NCBI GenBank assembly: GCA_019240655.1
Contig: JAFAXX010000036.1
Location: 1-64,000, forward strand
Length of the DNA stretch: 64,000 bases
Reading direction: 5' to 3'
DNA from: Solirubrobacterales bacterium
GTDB lineage: Bacteria > Actinomycetota > Thermoleophilia > Solirubrobacterales > Solirubrobacteraceae
Each line of letters starts with the position of its first letter. Within the stretch, counting starts at the first letter, position 1. Positions 36,492 through 46,246 of the stretch are shown in pieces. The position numbers were made by a program, and so were the translations under genes. The notes under the pieces are model-generated. The model saw only the letters and a list, made by a program, of their open reading frames with translations. It had not been told where the DNA came from and ran no database searches.

Positions 36492-37501
36492 ACGGCGCGG
36501 CGCCCGATCTCGCGCACATCGCCCACTGCGAGCTGCTGACTCCATACCCGGACGACAGCCTGCGCTTCTTCGTGGAGCTGTTCGGGATGCAGATCGAGCA
36601 CCAGGAGGGCCAGTCGGTGTTCCTGCGCGGCTGGGGCGAGTACCAGCCCTACGGCCTCAAGCTGACCGAGTCGAGGCTGCCCGGCCTCGGCCACTGTGCG
36701 ATCCGGGCCTGGAGCCCCGAGGCGCTCGAGCGCCGGGTCGCGGCCATCGAGCCCACCGGTCTCGGCGACGGGTGGAGCGACGGCGACCACGGCCACGGCC
36801 CGGCGTACCGCTTCCGCGACCCCGACGGGCACCACTTCGAGCTGTTCTACGAGCAGGACCGCTACGTCCCGCCGGAGGAGCTTCGGCCCCGGCTGAAGAA
36901 CGTGCCCCAGCGCCACGTCGACCGCGGCGCCTCGGTCAAGCGCTTCGACCACATCAACGTCCTCGCCTCCGACGTCAGGGCCAACCGGGCCTTCTGCACC
37001 GAGCAGCTCGGCTTTCGCCTCTACGAGCAGGTCGTGCTCGACAACGGCACCGAGGCCGGGGCATGGATGAGCCTCACGATCGCGGCCCACGAGCTGGTCT
37101 ACACCGCCGACCACGCCGGCGGTCAGGGGCGGCTTCACCACCTCGCGTGGTTCGTCGACACCCGGGAGGAGCTGCTGCGCGCGGCGGACTTCTTCCTCGA
37201 CCACGACGTGCCGATCGAGGCGGCACCGTCCAAGCACGCGGTGGCCCAGGGCATGTTCCTCTACGTCTACGAGCCGGCCGGCAACCGGGTCGAGGTGACC
37301 ACCGGCACGCACTTCATCTACGACCCCGCGTTCGAGCCGGTGGTGTGGACCGAGGCCGAGCGGGCGCGGGGCCAGGCGTGGGGAGTGGCGACGGTCGAGA
37401 CCTTCCACACCTACGGCACCCCGGAGCTCGGCGACAAGCCGCCGGGGCCGCCGATCCCGCCGACCAGCCAGGTCCCGGAGCTGCCCGGCGCGCTGGCATG
37501 A
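36488..37501 (+). CDS. VOC-fold (type I) extradiol dioxygenase
   Basis: Two VOC modules: LAHIAHCELLTPYPDDSLRFFVELFGMQ and FDHINVLASDVRANRAFCTEQLGFRLYEQ; RLHHLAWFVDT and YVYEPAGNRVEVTTG metal-ligand pattern. Confidence 0.8.
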   Translation: MNGAAPDLAHIAHCELLTPYPDDSLRFFVELFGMQIEHQEGQSVFLRGWGEYQPYGLKLTESRLPGLGHCAIRAWSPEALERRVAAIEPTGLGDGWSDGDHGHGPAYRFRDPDGHHFELFYEQDRYVPPEELRPRLKNVPQRHVDRGASVKRFDHINVLASDVRANRAFCTEQLGFRLYEQVVLDNGTEAGAWMSLTIAAHELVYTADHAGGQGRLHHLAWFVDTREELLRAADFFLDHDVPIEAAPSKHAVAQGMFLYVYEPAGNRVEVTTGTHFIYDPAFEPVVWTEAERARGQAWGVATVETFHTYGTPELGDKPPGPPIPPTSQVPELPGALA

Positions 37502-38121
37502 GTGCCGAGGCGAGCGCCGGCGAGGACCGGCTGCTGATCCGCGAGCTGGTCGAGAACTGGGTGGTGTGGCGCGACGCGGGCGACTGGGAGCGCTTTGCCA
37601 CCGTGTGGCACGACGACGGCTACATGATGGCTACCTGGTTTCAGGGGCCGGCGCCCGACTTCATCCGCGTCAGCCGCGAGGGCTTCGAGCGGGGGGCGAG
37701 CACGATCCTGCACTTCCTCGGCGGGAGCTCGGTCGACGTGGCGGGTGAGCGCGCGGTGGCCCAGACCAAGATGACCATCGCCCAGCGGGCCGAGGTTCAG
37801 GGCGTGCTCTGCGACGTCGTCTGCACGGGGCGCTTCTACGACTTCCTGGAGCGGCGGGCGGGCCGCTGGGGCCTCGTGCTGCGTCAGCCGATCTACGAGA
37901 AGGATCGCCTCGATCCGGTCGATCCGGGCGCCCGGCTCGGGCTCGACCACGAGCGGCTGGCCCGGTTTCCGGCCGGCTATCGCCACCTGGCCTACCTGCA
38001 ATCCTCGCTCGGGTTCGAGGTCAAGCCGGACATGCCCGGGCTGAGCGGACCGGAGGTGGAGGGGCTCTACCGGCGGGGGGCGCGGTGGCTGGCCGGCGAG
38101 CTCGGCGATCCGCGAGGGTGA
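37498..38121 (+). CDS. SnoaL/NTF2-like protein
   Basis: LLIRELVENWVVWRDAGDWERFATVWHDDGYMMATWFQG; 4-nt overlap with preceding gene. Confidence 0.65.
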   Translation: MSAEASAGEDRLLIRELVENWVVWRDAGDWERFATVWHDDGYMMATWFQGPAPDFIRVSREGFERGASTILHFLGGSSVDVAGERAVAQTKMTIAQRAEVQGVLCDVVCTGRFYDFLERRAGRWGLVLRQPIYEKDRLDPVDPGARLGLDHERLARFPAGYRHLAYLQSSLGFEVKPDMPGLSGPEVEGLYRRGARWLAGELGDPRG

Positions 38122-38257
38122 GCCGGGCGGCCCCGCCGGGGTTGCGCCGGCCGCGGCCAGCGGGTTGCGCCAGCCCCGCCGGGGTTGCAGGACACGCCAG
38201 TTGGCCCGCCGGCGCGCTTCGGTGATTGACGGCGCGGGAAGCGGAAACGAGGCCGGG

Positions 38258-38412
38258 GTGGATGAGGTCCTCTGCGTCATCGAGATCGCCAAGGGGTCGC
38301 GCAACAAGTACGAGTGGAGCCCCGAGCACGGGCGCACTTCTTCGTCGCCTACAAGGCCGCCGAGCGGGTGATCGCGCAGGCGCGCGAGCGCGCCGGCGGG
38401 TCGAGCGGCTGA
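38258..38412 (+). pseudogene. Decayed inorganic pyrophosphatase remnant
   Basis: Frame 1 VDEVLCVIEIAKGSRNKYEWSPEHG (PPase N-term), then shifted frame AHFFVAYKAAERVIAQARERAGGSSG* (PPase C-term-like); middle missing. Confidence 0.75.
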
Positions 38413-38450
38413 AGTGGCCGAGCGCCGACCTGCCGCGCGTCCGGCCGAGG

Positions 38451-39485
38451 TCACTCGCCGCGAATGACCACCTTCATAACTTCGCTCGGGTTCTCCATCG
38501 CGTAGCGGAGCGCGTCCGGCGCCTCGCCGAGCGCGAACTGGTGGCTGACCATCCGCGCGAGGAGGGCGCCGTTGCGCTCGACGACGCCGACCGCTTCACC
38601 GAACTCATCCGGACCGCAGCAGCTCACCCCGAGGATGTCGATCTCCTTCTCGGTCAGGAGCCCGACTCGCAGTGGCACCTCCTGGTTGGACATGCCTACC
38701 TGTACGGCGCGCCCGGCCGAGGCGACCATCTCGAGCATCGCGGCGACCGGCGCGGCGAGGCCGGTCGCGTCGACGGCGACCGGCGGCCCGCCCGCGCCGG
38801 CCCAGCGGCGGGCATGCGCGACCACCTCGTCGTGGCCGCTCCACTGCAGCGTCTCGGCACCGATCTCGCGCGCCAGCGCCAGCCGGCTCTCCTGCAGGTC
38901 GACGACCAGCGCCTCGGCGCCGCGCTCGCGCGCCACCAGGGCGACGGCCTGCCCGATCGGCCCGGCGCCCAACACCGCGACCTTCTCGCCGGCGGCGATC
39001 CGGCCCCGGTTGACCGCCCGCACGGCGATCGACACCGGCTCGGCCAGAGACGCGACTGCGGGGTCCTCGGCGGTGATCGGGAACACCTGGTCCTGACCGA
39101 TGGCCAGGCGCTCCTGAAGGCCGCCGTCGAGGTGGACGCCGATCAGCTTGAAGTTCTCGCAGGTGTTCGGCCGCCCGACGCGGCAGGGATAGCACTCGCC
39201 GCAGGCGTGCAGCGGATAGAGCGCCACGCGGCGCCCGGGCCGTAGCTCCTCGCGACAGCCGGCGCCCACCGCCACGATGGTGGCGGCGACCTCGTGGCCT
39301 TGGATGCGCGGGAACTCCGAGCCGCCGGCCTCGTCGGAGAGCTCCCCGGCGAACAGGTGAAAGTCCGATCCGCACAGGCCGGTCGCCTCCGGGGCGACGA
39401 TCACCTCGCGCGGCCCGGGACTCTCCGGCTCCGGGCGCTCGAGCATCGCCATCGCCCGGACTCCCTCGGTCACCACCGCGCGCAT
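38451..39485 (-). CDS. Zinc-dependent alcohol/polyol dehydrogenase (MDR family)
   Basis: GLCGSDFHLFAGE, GHEVAATIVAVG, CGECYPCRVGRPNTC, VAVLGAGPIGQAVALVA. Confidence 0.88.
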   Translation of the reverse strand: MRAVVTEGVRAMAMLERPEPESPGPREVIVAPEATGLCGSDFHLFAGELSDEAGGSEFPRIQGHEVAATIVAVGAGCREELRPGRRVALYPLHACGECYPCRVGRPNTCENFKLIGVHLDGGLQERLAIGQDQVFPITAEDPAVASLAEPVSIAVRAVNRGRIAAGEKVAVLGAGPIGQAVALVARERGAEALVVDLQESRLALAREIGAETLQWSGHDEVVAHARRWAGAGGPPVAVDATGLAAPVAAMLEMVASAGRAVQVGMSNQEVPLRVGLLTEKEIDILGVSCCGPDEFGEAVGVVERNGALLARMVSHQFALGEAPDALRYAMENPSEVMKVVIRGE

Positions 39486-39486
39486 G

Positions 39487-40641
39487 TCAGCCCCAGACCT
39501 CTTCGGCGGTCTCGACGACGAGCCGCAGCTTGGCCACCTGCTGTTCATAGGTGAGCGCGTTGCCGTCGACGGTCGAGGAGAATCCGCATTGCGGAGAAAG
39601 GCACAGCTGCTCGATCGGGACGTACCTGGCGGCTCGCTCGATCCGGCGCTTGAGCTCTTCCTTCGACTCGAGCTCGCCGCGCTTGCTGGTGACGAGCCCG
39701 AGGACCACGAGCTTTCCGGGCGGCACGAAGCGCAGCGGCTCGAACCCGCCCGAGCGTGCGTCGTCGTACTCGAGGAAGAAGCCGTCCACGTCCAGCTCTC
39801 CGAACAGCGCCTCGGCCACGAAGTCATAGCCGCCCTCGGCCACCCACGAGGAGCGGAAGTTTCCCCGGCACATGTGGGTGGTCACGACCAGCCCGTCGGG
39901 CCGCCGTGCGAGCACCGCGTTGAGATTGCGGATGTACTTCTCGTGCAGATGCTCCGAGTCCTCGCCCTTGCCCGCCATCTCCTCGCGTTGGCGGGGGTCG
40001 TTGAGATAGGCCAGGCTGATGTCGTCGACCTGCAGATAGCGGCACCCGAGCTCGAACATCGCCTGCAGCTCCTCGGCGTAGGCGTCGGTCAACTCGGACC
40101 AGAACTGCTCGGGGTCCGGGTACACGTCCGCACTGATCATCGCGCGGCCGCCGCGGTAATGGACCATGCTCGGCGAGGGGATGGTGAGCTTCGGCGTCAT
40201 TCCGGCCGGTGTCACGGCCTTGAGATACTCGAAGTCCTGAGCGAAGATCGTCTGCTTCAGGTGCACGGGGCCGGCCACGTGAACCGCCGCCGGGGTGAAC
40301 TCGACCACGCCGTCCGGATTGCGGAACTGCACCTGCATGTCTCCGGGCGCCCGCTCGATGCCGCCGAGCGCCAGCACGAAGTCCATGTGCCAGGAGGAGC
40401 GGCGAAACTCGCCGTCGGTGGCCGACTGGAGCCCGACCTCGTGCTGCATCGCGACCGCTGAGCGGATCGCCTCGTCCTCGACGGCGCGCAGCTCCTCGGG
40501 CTCGAGTCGTCCGGCGGCACGCTCGGCGCGGGCGCGGAGCAGCTCGGGCGGGCGCAGCAGGCTGCCGACGTGGTCGGCCCGGAACGGCGGGGTCGTCCGC
40601 CGGCCGGAGGCGTGGATCGCGGTGCTCTGCGGCTCGGGCAT
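39487..40641 (-). CDS. MetE C-terminal-like (cobalamin-independent methionine synthase family) protein
   Basis: RADHVGSLLRPPELLRARA, YLQVDDISLAYL, HMCRGN, LSPQCGFSSTVDGNALTYEQQVAKLRLVVETA. Confidence 0.8.
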   Translation of the reverse strand: MPEPQSTAIHASGRRTTPPFRADHVGSLLRPPELLRARAERAAGRLEPEELRAVEDEAIRSAVAMQHEVGLQSATDGEFRRSSWHMDFVLALGGIERAPGDMQVQFRNPDGVVEFTPAAVHVAGPVHLKQTIFAQDFEYLKAVTPAGMTPKLTIPSPSMVHYRGGRAMISADVYPDPEQFWSELTDAYAEELQAMFELGCRYLQVDDISLAYLNDPRQREEMAGKGEDSEHLHEKYIRNLNAVLARRPDGLVVTTHMCRGNFRSSWVAEGGYDFVAEALFGELDVDGFFLEYDDARSGGFEPLRFVPPGKLVVLGLVTSKRGELESKEELKRRIERAARYVPIEQLCLSPQCGFSSTVDGNALTYEQQVAKLRLVVETAEEVWG

Positions 40642-40677
40642 GTCTGCTCCTACTCGGGTTGCGGGCCGCGCACGACC

Positions 40678-41106
40678 TTACTCGGGTTGCGGGCGACGCA
40701 CATTCAGCTCGATCCGCACGCCGTTCGGGTCCTCGATGAAGAGCTGGCGCGGGCCGCCGTCGGGCACCTCGTTGCGGACGGCCGCCACCCCCGCCCGCTC
40801 GAGGCGGTCGAGCAGCTGCTCGTAGCCGGTGGCGGCAAACGCCACGTGATCGACTCCACCCCGCCCGGTCATCGACGCATCGACGTCGAGCCCGAGCCCG
40901 GCGGCGTGGCGGCGGTAGGGCTCCCGCTCGGCAATGTGCAGACACGCGGTGTCACCGGCGTACAGCCAGTAACCGGGAAACGCCAGCGGCGGCCGCTCGC
41001 CGACGCGCAGCCCGATCAGGCCGGCGTAGAACTCCCGCGTGCGCTCGAGGTCGTCGGTCAGCACGAGCACGTGCTCCATTGCCGTGACGTTCGTCTCTGA
41101 CTCCAC
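40678..41106 (-). CDS. VOC family protein (glyoxalase-like)
   Basis: MEHVLVLTDDLERTREFYAGLIGLRV...DHVAFAATGYEQLLDRLERAGV...LFIEDPNGVRIELN. Confidence 0.8.
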   Translation of the reverse strand: MESETNVTAMEHVLVLTDDLERTREFYAGLIGLRVGERPPLAFPGYWLYAGDTACLHIAEREPYRRHAAGLGLDVDASMTGRGGVDHVAFAATGYEQLLDRLERAGVAAVRNEVPDGGPRQLFIEDPNGVRIELNVRRPQPE

Positions 41107-41126
41107 GGGCGCCCGCCGCCGCCCGC

Positions 41127-41911
<785 letters not shown>

Positions 41912-41915
<4 letters not shown>

Positions 41916-42628
41916 GCGACCTCCTCGGTGCCGAGGTATGCGCGGATCACGCGCTCGTCCCGAAGCACCTCGGCGGTCGGCCCCGAGGCCAGCAGCCGGC
42001 CGAAATCGAGCACCGCTGTCATCTCGCAGACCGCCGAGACGAGGCTCATGTCGTGGTCGACGAGGATCACCTGAGCGCCCATATGTTCGGGAATGCCGCG
42101 GATCACCTCGCGCAGGTGCCCGGTCTCCTCGTCGGGGAGACCGGCGGCGGGCTCGTCGAGCAGGACGAGCCGGGGACGACCGACCACGGCGCGCGCGACC
42201 TCGACGAGGCGGCGCTGGCCGGCGCCGAGCGTGCGCACCTTGGCGTACGGGTCGCCTTCCAGCTTGACGAACTCGATCGCTCCGAGGACGTCCTCGCGGC
42301 GGGAGCCGCCCTTCATCTTCGAGTGCTCATGGATCATCGCGACGTTCTCGTAGATCGAGAGCTCCTCGATCGCCTGCTCGGTCTGGAACGTCCGCCGCAC
42401 GCCCCAGCGCGCGCGGCGGAAGTGCACCATCTTCAGCAGGTCCTCGCCGAAGGCGGTGATGGTTCCCGCGACCGGACGGACAAAGCCGCTCAGCACGTTG
42501 AAGAAGGTGGTCTTTCCCGCGCCGTTGGGACCGATCAGCCCGCAGATGCCCTGCTCGAAGCGGACGCTCATGCCGTCGAGAGGGGTGACGCCGCCAAAGC
42601 GCACGGTGACGTCCGAGACGTCGATCAT
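41912..42628 (-). CDS. livG: Branched-chain amino acid-type ABC transporter ATP-binding protein
   Basis: GLIGPNGAGKTTFFNVLSGFVRP, LGAGQRRLVEVARAVVGRPRLVLLDEPAAGL; start MIDVSDVTVRFGG. Confidence 0.88.
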
Positions 42629-43701
42629 CCCGCTTCCCCGCGGGCCGGCGGCCTTCGCTTCACCAGGCCCCGAAGCCGCCGGCCGAGGCGCGCCATGTCC
42701 TTGGGGAACTGGTCGACGATGCCCGCCGGAGCGGTGGTCAGCGCCTGGAGCACGCCGATGCCGAAGAGGATCGTCAACCAGTCGGACGACACGCCCCAGT
42801 TGTTGAGCAGCGCGGGCAGGAACTTGTACAGCAGGCCGGCGATGATTGCTCCCCACATGCTGTACGCCCCGCCCATCAGCACCACGGCGAGCAGAATGAT
42901 CGAGTCCTGGGTCACGAAGTCGATCGAGTACAGGTACCGCTGGCCGCCGGCGAGCAGGCCGCCGGCCACGCCGGTGATGAACGCGGCCAGGGCGAGCGCC
43001 CACAGCTTGTAGAGCGTGGTGTTGATCCCGGCGGCCAGCGCCGCCGACTCGCTCTGGCGAATCGACGCCCAGGCGCGCCCCGGCCGGCCCCGCACGTGCG
43101 CCAGCACGAGGAAGAACATCAGGATGCTGACGACCACCGTGTAGCGGAAGAACGCCTGGTCGGTGGCGGCGATGCTCGGCCGGCGAATCGGCGGCACGTG
43201 GACGTTGCCGCCGTTGTAGCCGAGGAACCCGTGCCCGCCGTTGGGGAAGTTGGTCGTGCTCAGCACCACGGTGATCGCGCCGGCCAGCATCAGGGTGATC
43301 AGCGCGAGGTACAGGCCGCGCATGCGGAGCGCCGGCAGCCCGACCAGCGTGCCCAAGACCATGGTGACCAGGCCGGAGGCCAGAAGCACGATCGGGAACG
43401 ACAGCGAGGTGGCGAACAGCAGCCGCGCGCTGACCCAGGCGCCGATGGCCAGGACGGCGGCCTGGCCGAGCGAGACCAGGCCGACACGGCCGACCAGGAT
43501 CCCCAACCCGAGCGCGACCACCGTGTACACCGCGACCTGGATCATCGCGTCCACGTAGTAGAGGCTGAGCATCGACGGCAGCGCCAGGAGCACGAACAGC
43601 AGCAGCAGGACGATCACGGCGAGCCGAATCAGTGTTCGCGGCTCCCGGGTCTGGCTGAGCCACGCCGGTCGCGCGTTCGTGCGGACGCCCGCCGAGGTCA
43701 T
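42625..43701 (-). CDS. livM: ABC transporter permease, LivM type
   Basis: Multi-TM; GLGILVGRVGLVSLGQAAVLAIGAW, LRMRGLYLALITLM. Confidence 0.85.
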   Translation of the reverse strand: MTSAGVRTNARPAWLSQTREPRTLIRLAVIVLLLLFVLLALPSMLSLYYVDAMIQVAVYTVVALGLGILVGRVGLVSLGQAAVLAIGAWVSARLLFATSLSFPIVLLASGLVTMVLGTLVGLPALRMRGLYLALITLMLAGAITVVLSTTNFPNGGHGFLGYNGGNVHVPPIRRPSIAATDQAFFRYTVVVSILMFFLVLAHVRGRPGRAWASIRQSESAALAAGINTTLYKLWALALAAFITGVAGGLLAGGQRYLYSIDFVTQDSIILLAVVLMGGAYSMWGAIIAGLLYKFLPALLNNWGVSSDWLTILFGIGVLQALTTAPAGIVDQFPKDMARLGRRLRGLVKRRPPARGEAG

Positions 43702-43726
43702 CAGATGCCCTGCCTCGCCGAGCTCA

Positions 43727-44623
43727 TCAGATCCCCTGCCGCCCGACCGCGATCTCGCGCTTTCGCGAGAGCAGCAGCAGCGCCGCCACCGCCAGCACGA
43801 ACGGAGTCATGTCACGGTAGTTGGTGAGCGACTGGATCGGCGTGATCATCGCGTTGACCACGCCGATCACGACCGCGGCGAAGAACGTCACCGTGATCGA
43901 GCGCAGGCGCGCGATCAGCGTCGCGGCCAGCGCGGAGATGACCAGGAAGGTGAGCGTGGTGGCGTCGAGCGCGACGAGGTCGGCCAGCAGCAGCCCGGCC
44001 ACCCCCGAGAGGATTCCGCAGCCGAACCACGCCGTCGCCTCGACGCGCCGGACGGGAACGCCGAGCGTCGCGGTGATCTCCCGGTCGTTGGCCATCGCCC
44101 GCATCGCCGTGCCGAGCTTGGTATAGCGCAGGAAGGCGCCGGTGATCAGCGTGAGCACGAGGCCGAAGACGAGCGCGATCACGTTGGTGAGCGAGACCTG
44201 AACCGAGCCGATCATGAACGTATTGCTGTCGGTCGGCAGCTGAATCGAGCGCGACGCCCCCCCGCTCGAGGTCCACAGCAGGTCCATGATCCCGAGCAGC
44301 ACGAGTGTAAGCCCGAGCGTGGCCACCGCCTTGACGAGCGGCTCGCGACCGGCCAGGGCGGGGCCGAACACCATCCCGTAGGCGAGGGTGATCACGCCGG
44401 CGAACACGATGCAGACGAGGAAGGCCAGCCACTCGTTCGTCCCGCTCTTGTTGATCAGCTGCCACGCGATCAGGGCACCCATGGCGCCGACGGCGCCGAA
44501 GGCCAGGTTCAGCACGCCGGTGGCGCGAAACAGCACCACCATTCCCACTCCGGAGAGCGCGTAGACCCCTCCGAGCGAGAGTCCGGTCACGAGGAACGGC
44601 TGAAAGTCAGACCAACTGGGCAT
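43727..44623 (-). CDS. livH: ABC transporter permease, LivH type
   Basis: GLSLGGVYALSGVGMVVLFRATGVLNLAFGAVGAMGA, RAMANDREITATLGVPVRRV. Confidence 0.87.
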   Translation of the reverse strand: MPSWSDFQPFLVTGLSLGGVYALSGVGMVVLFRATGVLNLAFGAVGAMGALIAWQLINKSGTNEWLAFLVCIVFAGVITLAYGMVFGPALAGREPLVKAVATLGLTLVLLGIMDLLWTSSGGASRSIQLPTDSNTFMIGSVQVSLTNVIALVFGLVLTLITGAFLRYTKLGTAMRAMANDREITATLGVPVRRVEATAWFGCGILSGVAGLLLADLVALDATTLTFLVISALAATLIARLRSITVTFFAAVVIGVVNAMITPIQSLTNYRDMTPFVLAVAALLLLSRKREIAVGRQGI

Positions 44624-44677
44624 CTGCGTGGGTGTCCTGATTCGCGCGTTTGGCTGGTGGCTATCCGTCTCCGCTGG

Positions 44678-46048
44678 TTACCCCCCGGCTGCCTTGCGGT
44701 ACTCGGCGATCTGCGGGTCGACGGAGGAGATGGCCGTGCAACCCTGGGCGATCACCATCTTCCCGTTCTCGGGCGTCACCGTGTAGTCGGTGTTGTTCGG
44801 GATATGCAACGGATACGGGCCGAACGTCCACGGCTGGCACAACATCCCGGTGTCGTAGTTCTTGACGTCGTGGAACGCCGTGTTCACGCTCTGGACCGTG
44901 TACGGCCCCTTGACCGACTCGAGCGCGTGCACCGCGATCTCGCCCTGGGTGAAGCCCATCTGGCTGAAGCTCCCGATGCCGCCGGTGACCGCCGAACCGT
45001 ACTGCTTGAGGATTGCCTTGTAGAGGTTCATCGTCGGCGAGTTGGACGCATCGGGCGGGGTCAGCTCGGCGTTCACGAAGAACTTGTGGTTCCACCTCGG
45101 CCCGAGCGCGCTGGCCAGGAAGTCGGTGTTGCACGGGGTCGAGCACCCCCACAGCTTGACCCGGTTCTCGAGCCCGAGCTTCTGCGCCGCCTGCAGGATC
45201 ACGAGGGCCTCCGGCGGGGTGAAGTTGAGCACCACCGCCCCGTTCGGGCCGGCGTCCTGGACCTCCTTCAGCGCCACCGAGTTGGCGTCCTGGATCGGGA
45301 CGTTCTCGGTCAGCTGGGTGATCGGCACGTGCGCCGCGCCGGCCAGGGCCTGCGGACCGGCCGCGATGTAGCCGGTGCCGGGCACGTTCGACTGGTCGAA
45401 GACGATCTTCGACGGGTGCTGGGTGAGCGCGTACTGCACGGCTCCGTCGGAGCTGTAGCGCGGGCCCATGTTGACGTTCGAGATGTTGGGCGTCGAGTAG
45501 CACTCCGGCGCGATTCCCGCGGCGATCACGTACGTGCCGGTCTTCTCCCAGTAGGCGTGGTTGATCGTGCATTCGAGGATGCTCGAGTTGCCCGTCATGC
45601 CCAGCACGTGGTTGGTTTCGAGCAGCTGCTTGGCGTCGGCCGCGATCTGCGCCGGCTGCGTCTGCTCGGTCAAGCCGATCAGCTTCACGACGTGGCCGTT
45701 GACGCCGCCGTTGGCGTTGACGCAGTTGAAGTACGCCTGCTCCATGTTCGGGATATCGGTGAAGTCGGTGCCCGGCTGCTTGGTGTTGATCGCACCGACC
45801 GAGATCGTCGAGCCGGTGGCCCTCACGCCGGGCTTGGGACCGCACTTCGAAGTGTCGGTGCTCGCGGAAGCCGAGCCACCCGAACTGCTCGAGCCGCCCG
45901 AGTTGGTGGCGCCCGATCCGCCGCTCGATCCACCTCCGCCGGTCTTGGTGCTACTGCTGCTGCCGCAGCCGGCGAGTACGGCCGCGACCAATGCCGCGAT
46001 CACAACGTGACGAAGGCGAAGCCGCGACAAAGCGGGGAACATCCTCAC
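44678..46048 (-). CDS. ABC transporter substrate-binding lipoprotein, LivK type
   Basis: Lipobox VLAGCGSSSS; periplasmic binding fold, first gene of the liv operon. Confidence 0.82.
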   Translation of the reverse strand: MRMFPALSRLRLRHVVIAALVAAVLAGCGSSSSTKTGGGGSSGGSGATNSGGSSSSGGSASASTDTSKCGPKPGVRATGSTISVGAINTKQPGTDFTDIPNMEQAYFNCVNANGGVNGHVVKLIGLTEQTQPAQIAADAKQLLETNHVLGMTGNSSILECTINHAYWEKTGTYVIAAGIAPECYSTPNISNVNMGPRYSSDGAVQYALTQHPSKIVFDQSNVPGTGYIAAGPQALAGAAHVPITQLTENVPIQDANSVALKEVQDAGPNGAVVLNFTPPEALVILQAAQKLGLENRVKLWGCSTPCNTDFLASALGPRWNHKFFVNAELTPPDASNSPTMNLYKAILKQYGSAVTGGIGSFSQMGFTQGEIAVHALESVKGPYTVQSVNTAFHDVKNYDTGMLCQPWTFGPYPLHIPNNTDYTVTPENGKMVIAQGCTAISSVDPQIAEYRKAAGG

Positions 46049-46122
46049 CTAATTCCTCCTCCTCCTCGAGGTTTCAACGCGCCCCTTGTTGGGCGAGGCG
46101 GCGGGGATCATAGACAGCCGGC

Positions 46123-46138
46123 TGCTTGCATGCAAGCA
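46123..46138. promoter_or_regulatory. Perfect palindrome, candidate GntR operator 1
   Basis: TGCTTGCATGCAAGCA, 16 bp perfect, in the livK/gntR divergent intergenic region. Confidence 0.75.
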
Positions 46139-46185
46139 CGCCCTAACACGACCAAAAGGAAGCCAGAGCTGCCGTGTCGGGACCA

Positions 46186-46201
46186 CCGTTGCATGCAACG
46201 G
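46186..46201. promoter_or_regulatory. Perfect palindrome, candidate GntR operator 2
   Basis: CCGTTGCATGCAACGG, 16 bp perfect; same TTGCATGCAA core, centre 63 bp from site 1. Confidence 0.75.
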
Positions 46202-46246
46202 CGCGGCGGGATTACACTGCCGTCGCCATTCGGTCGCGGCGAGGGA

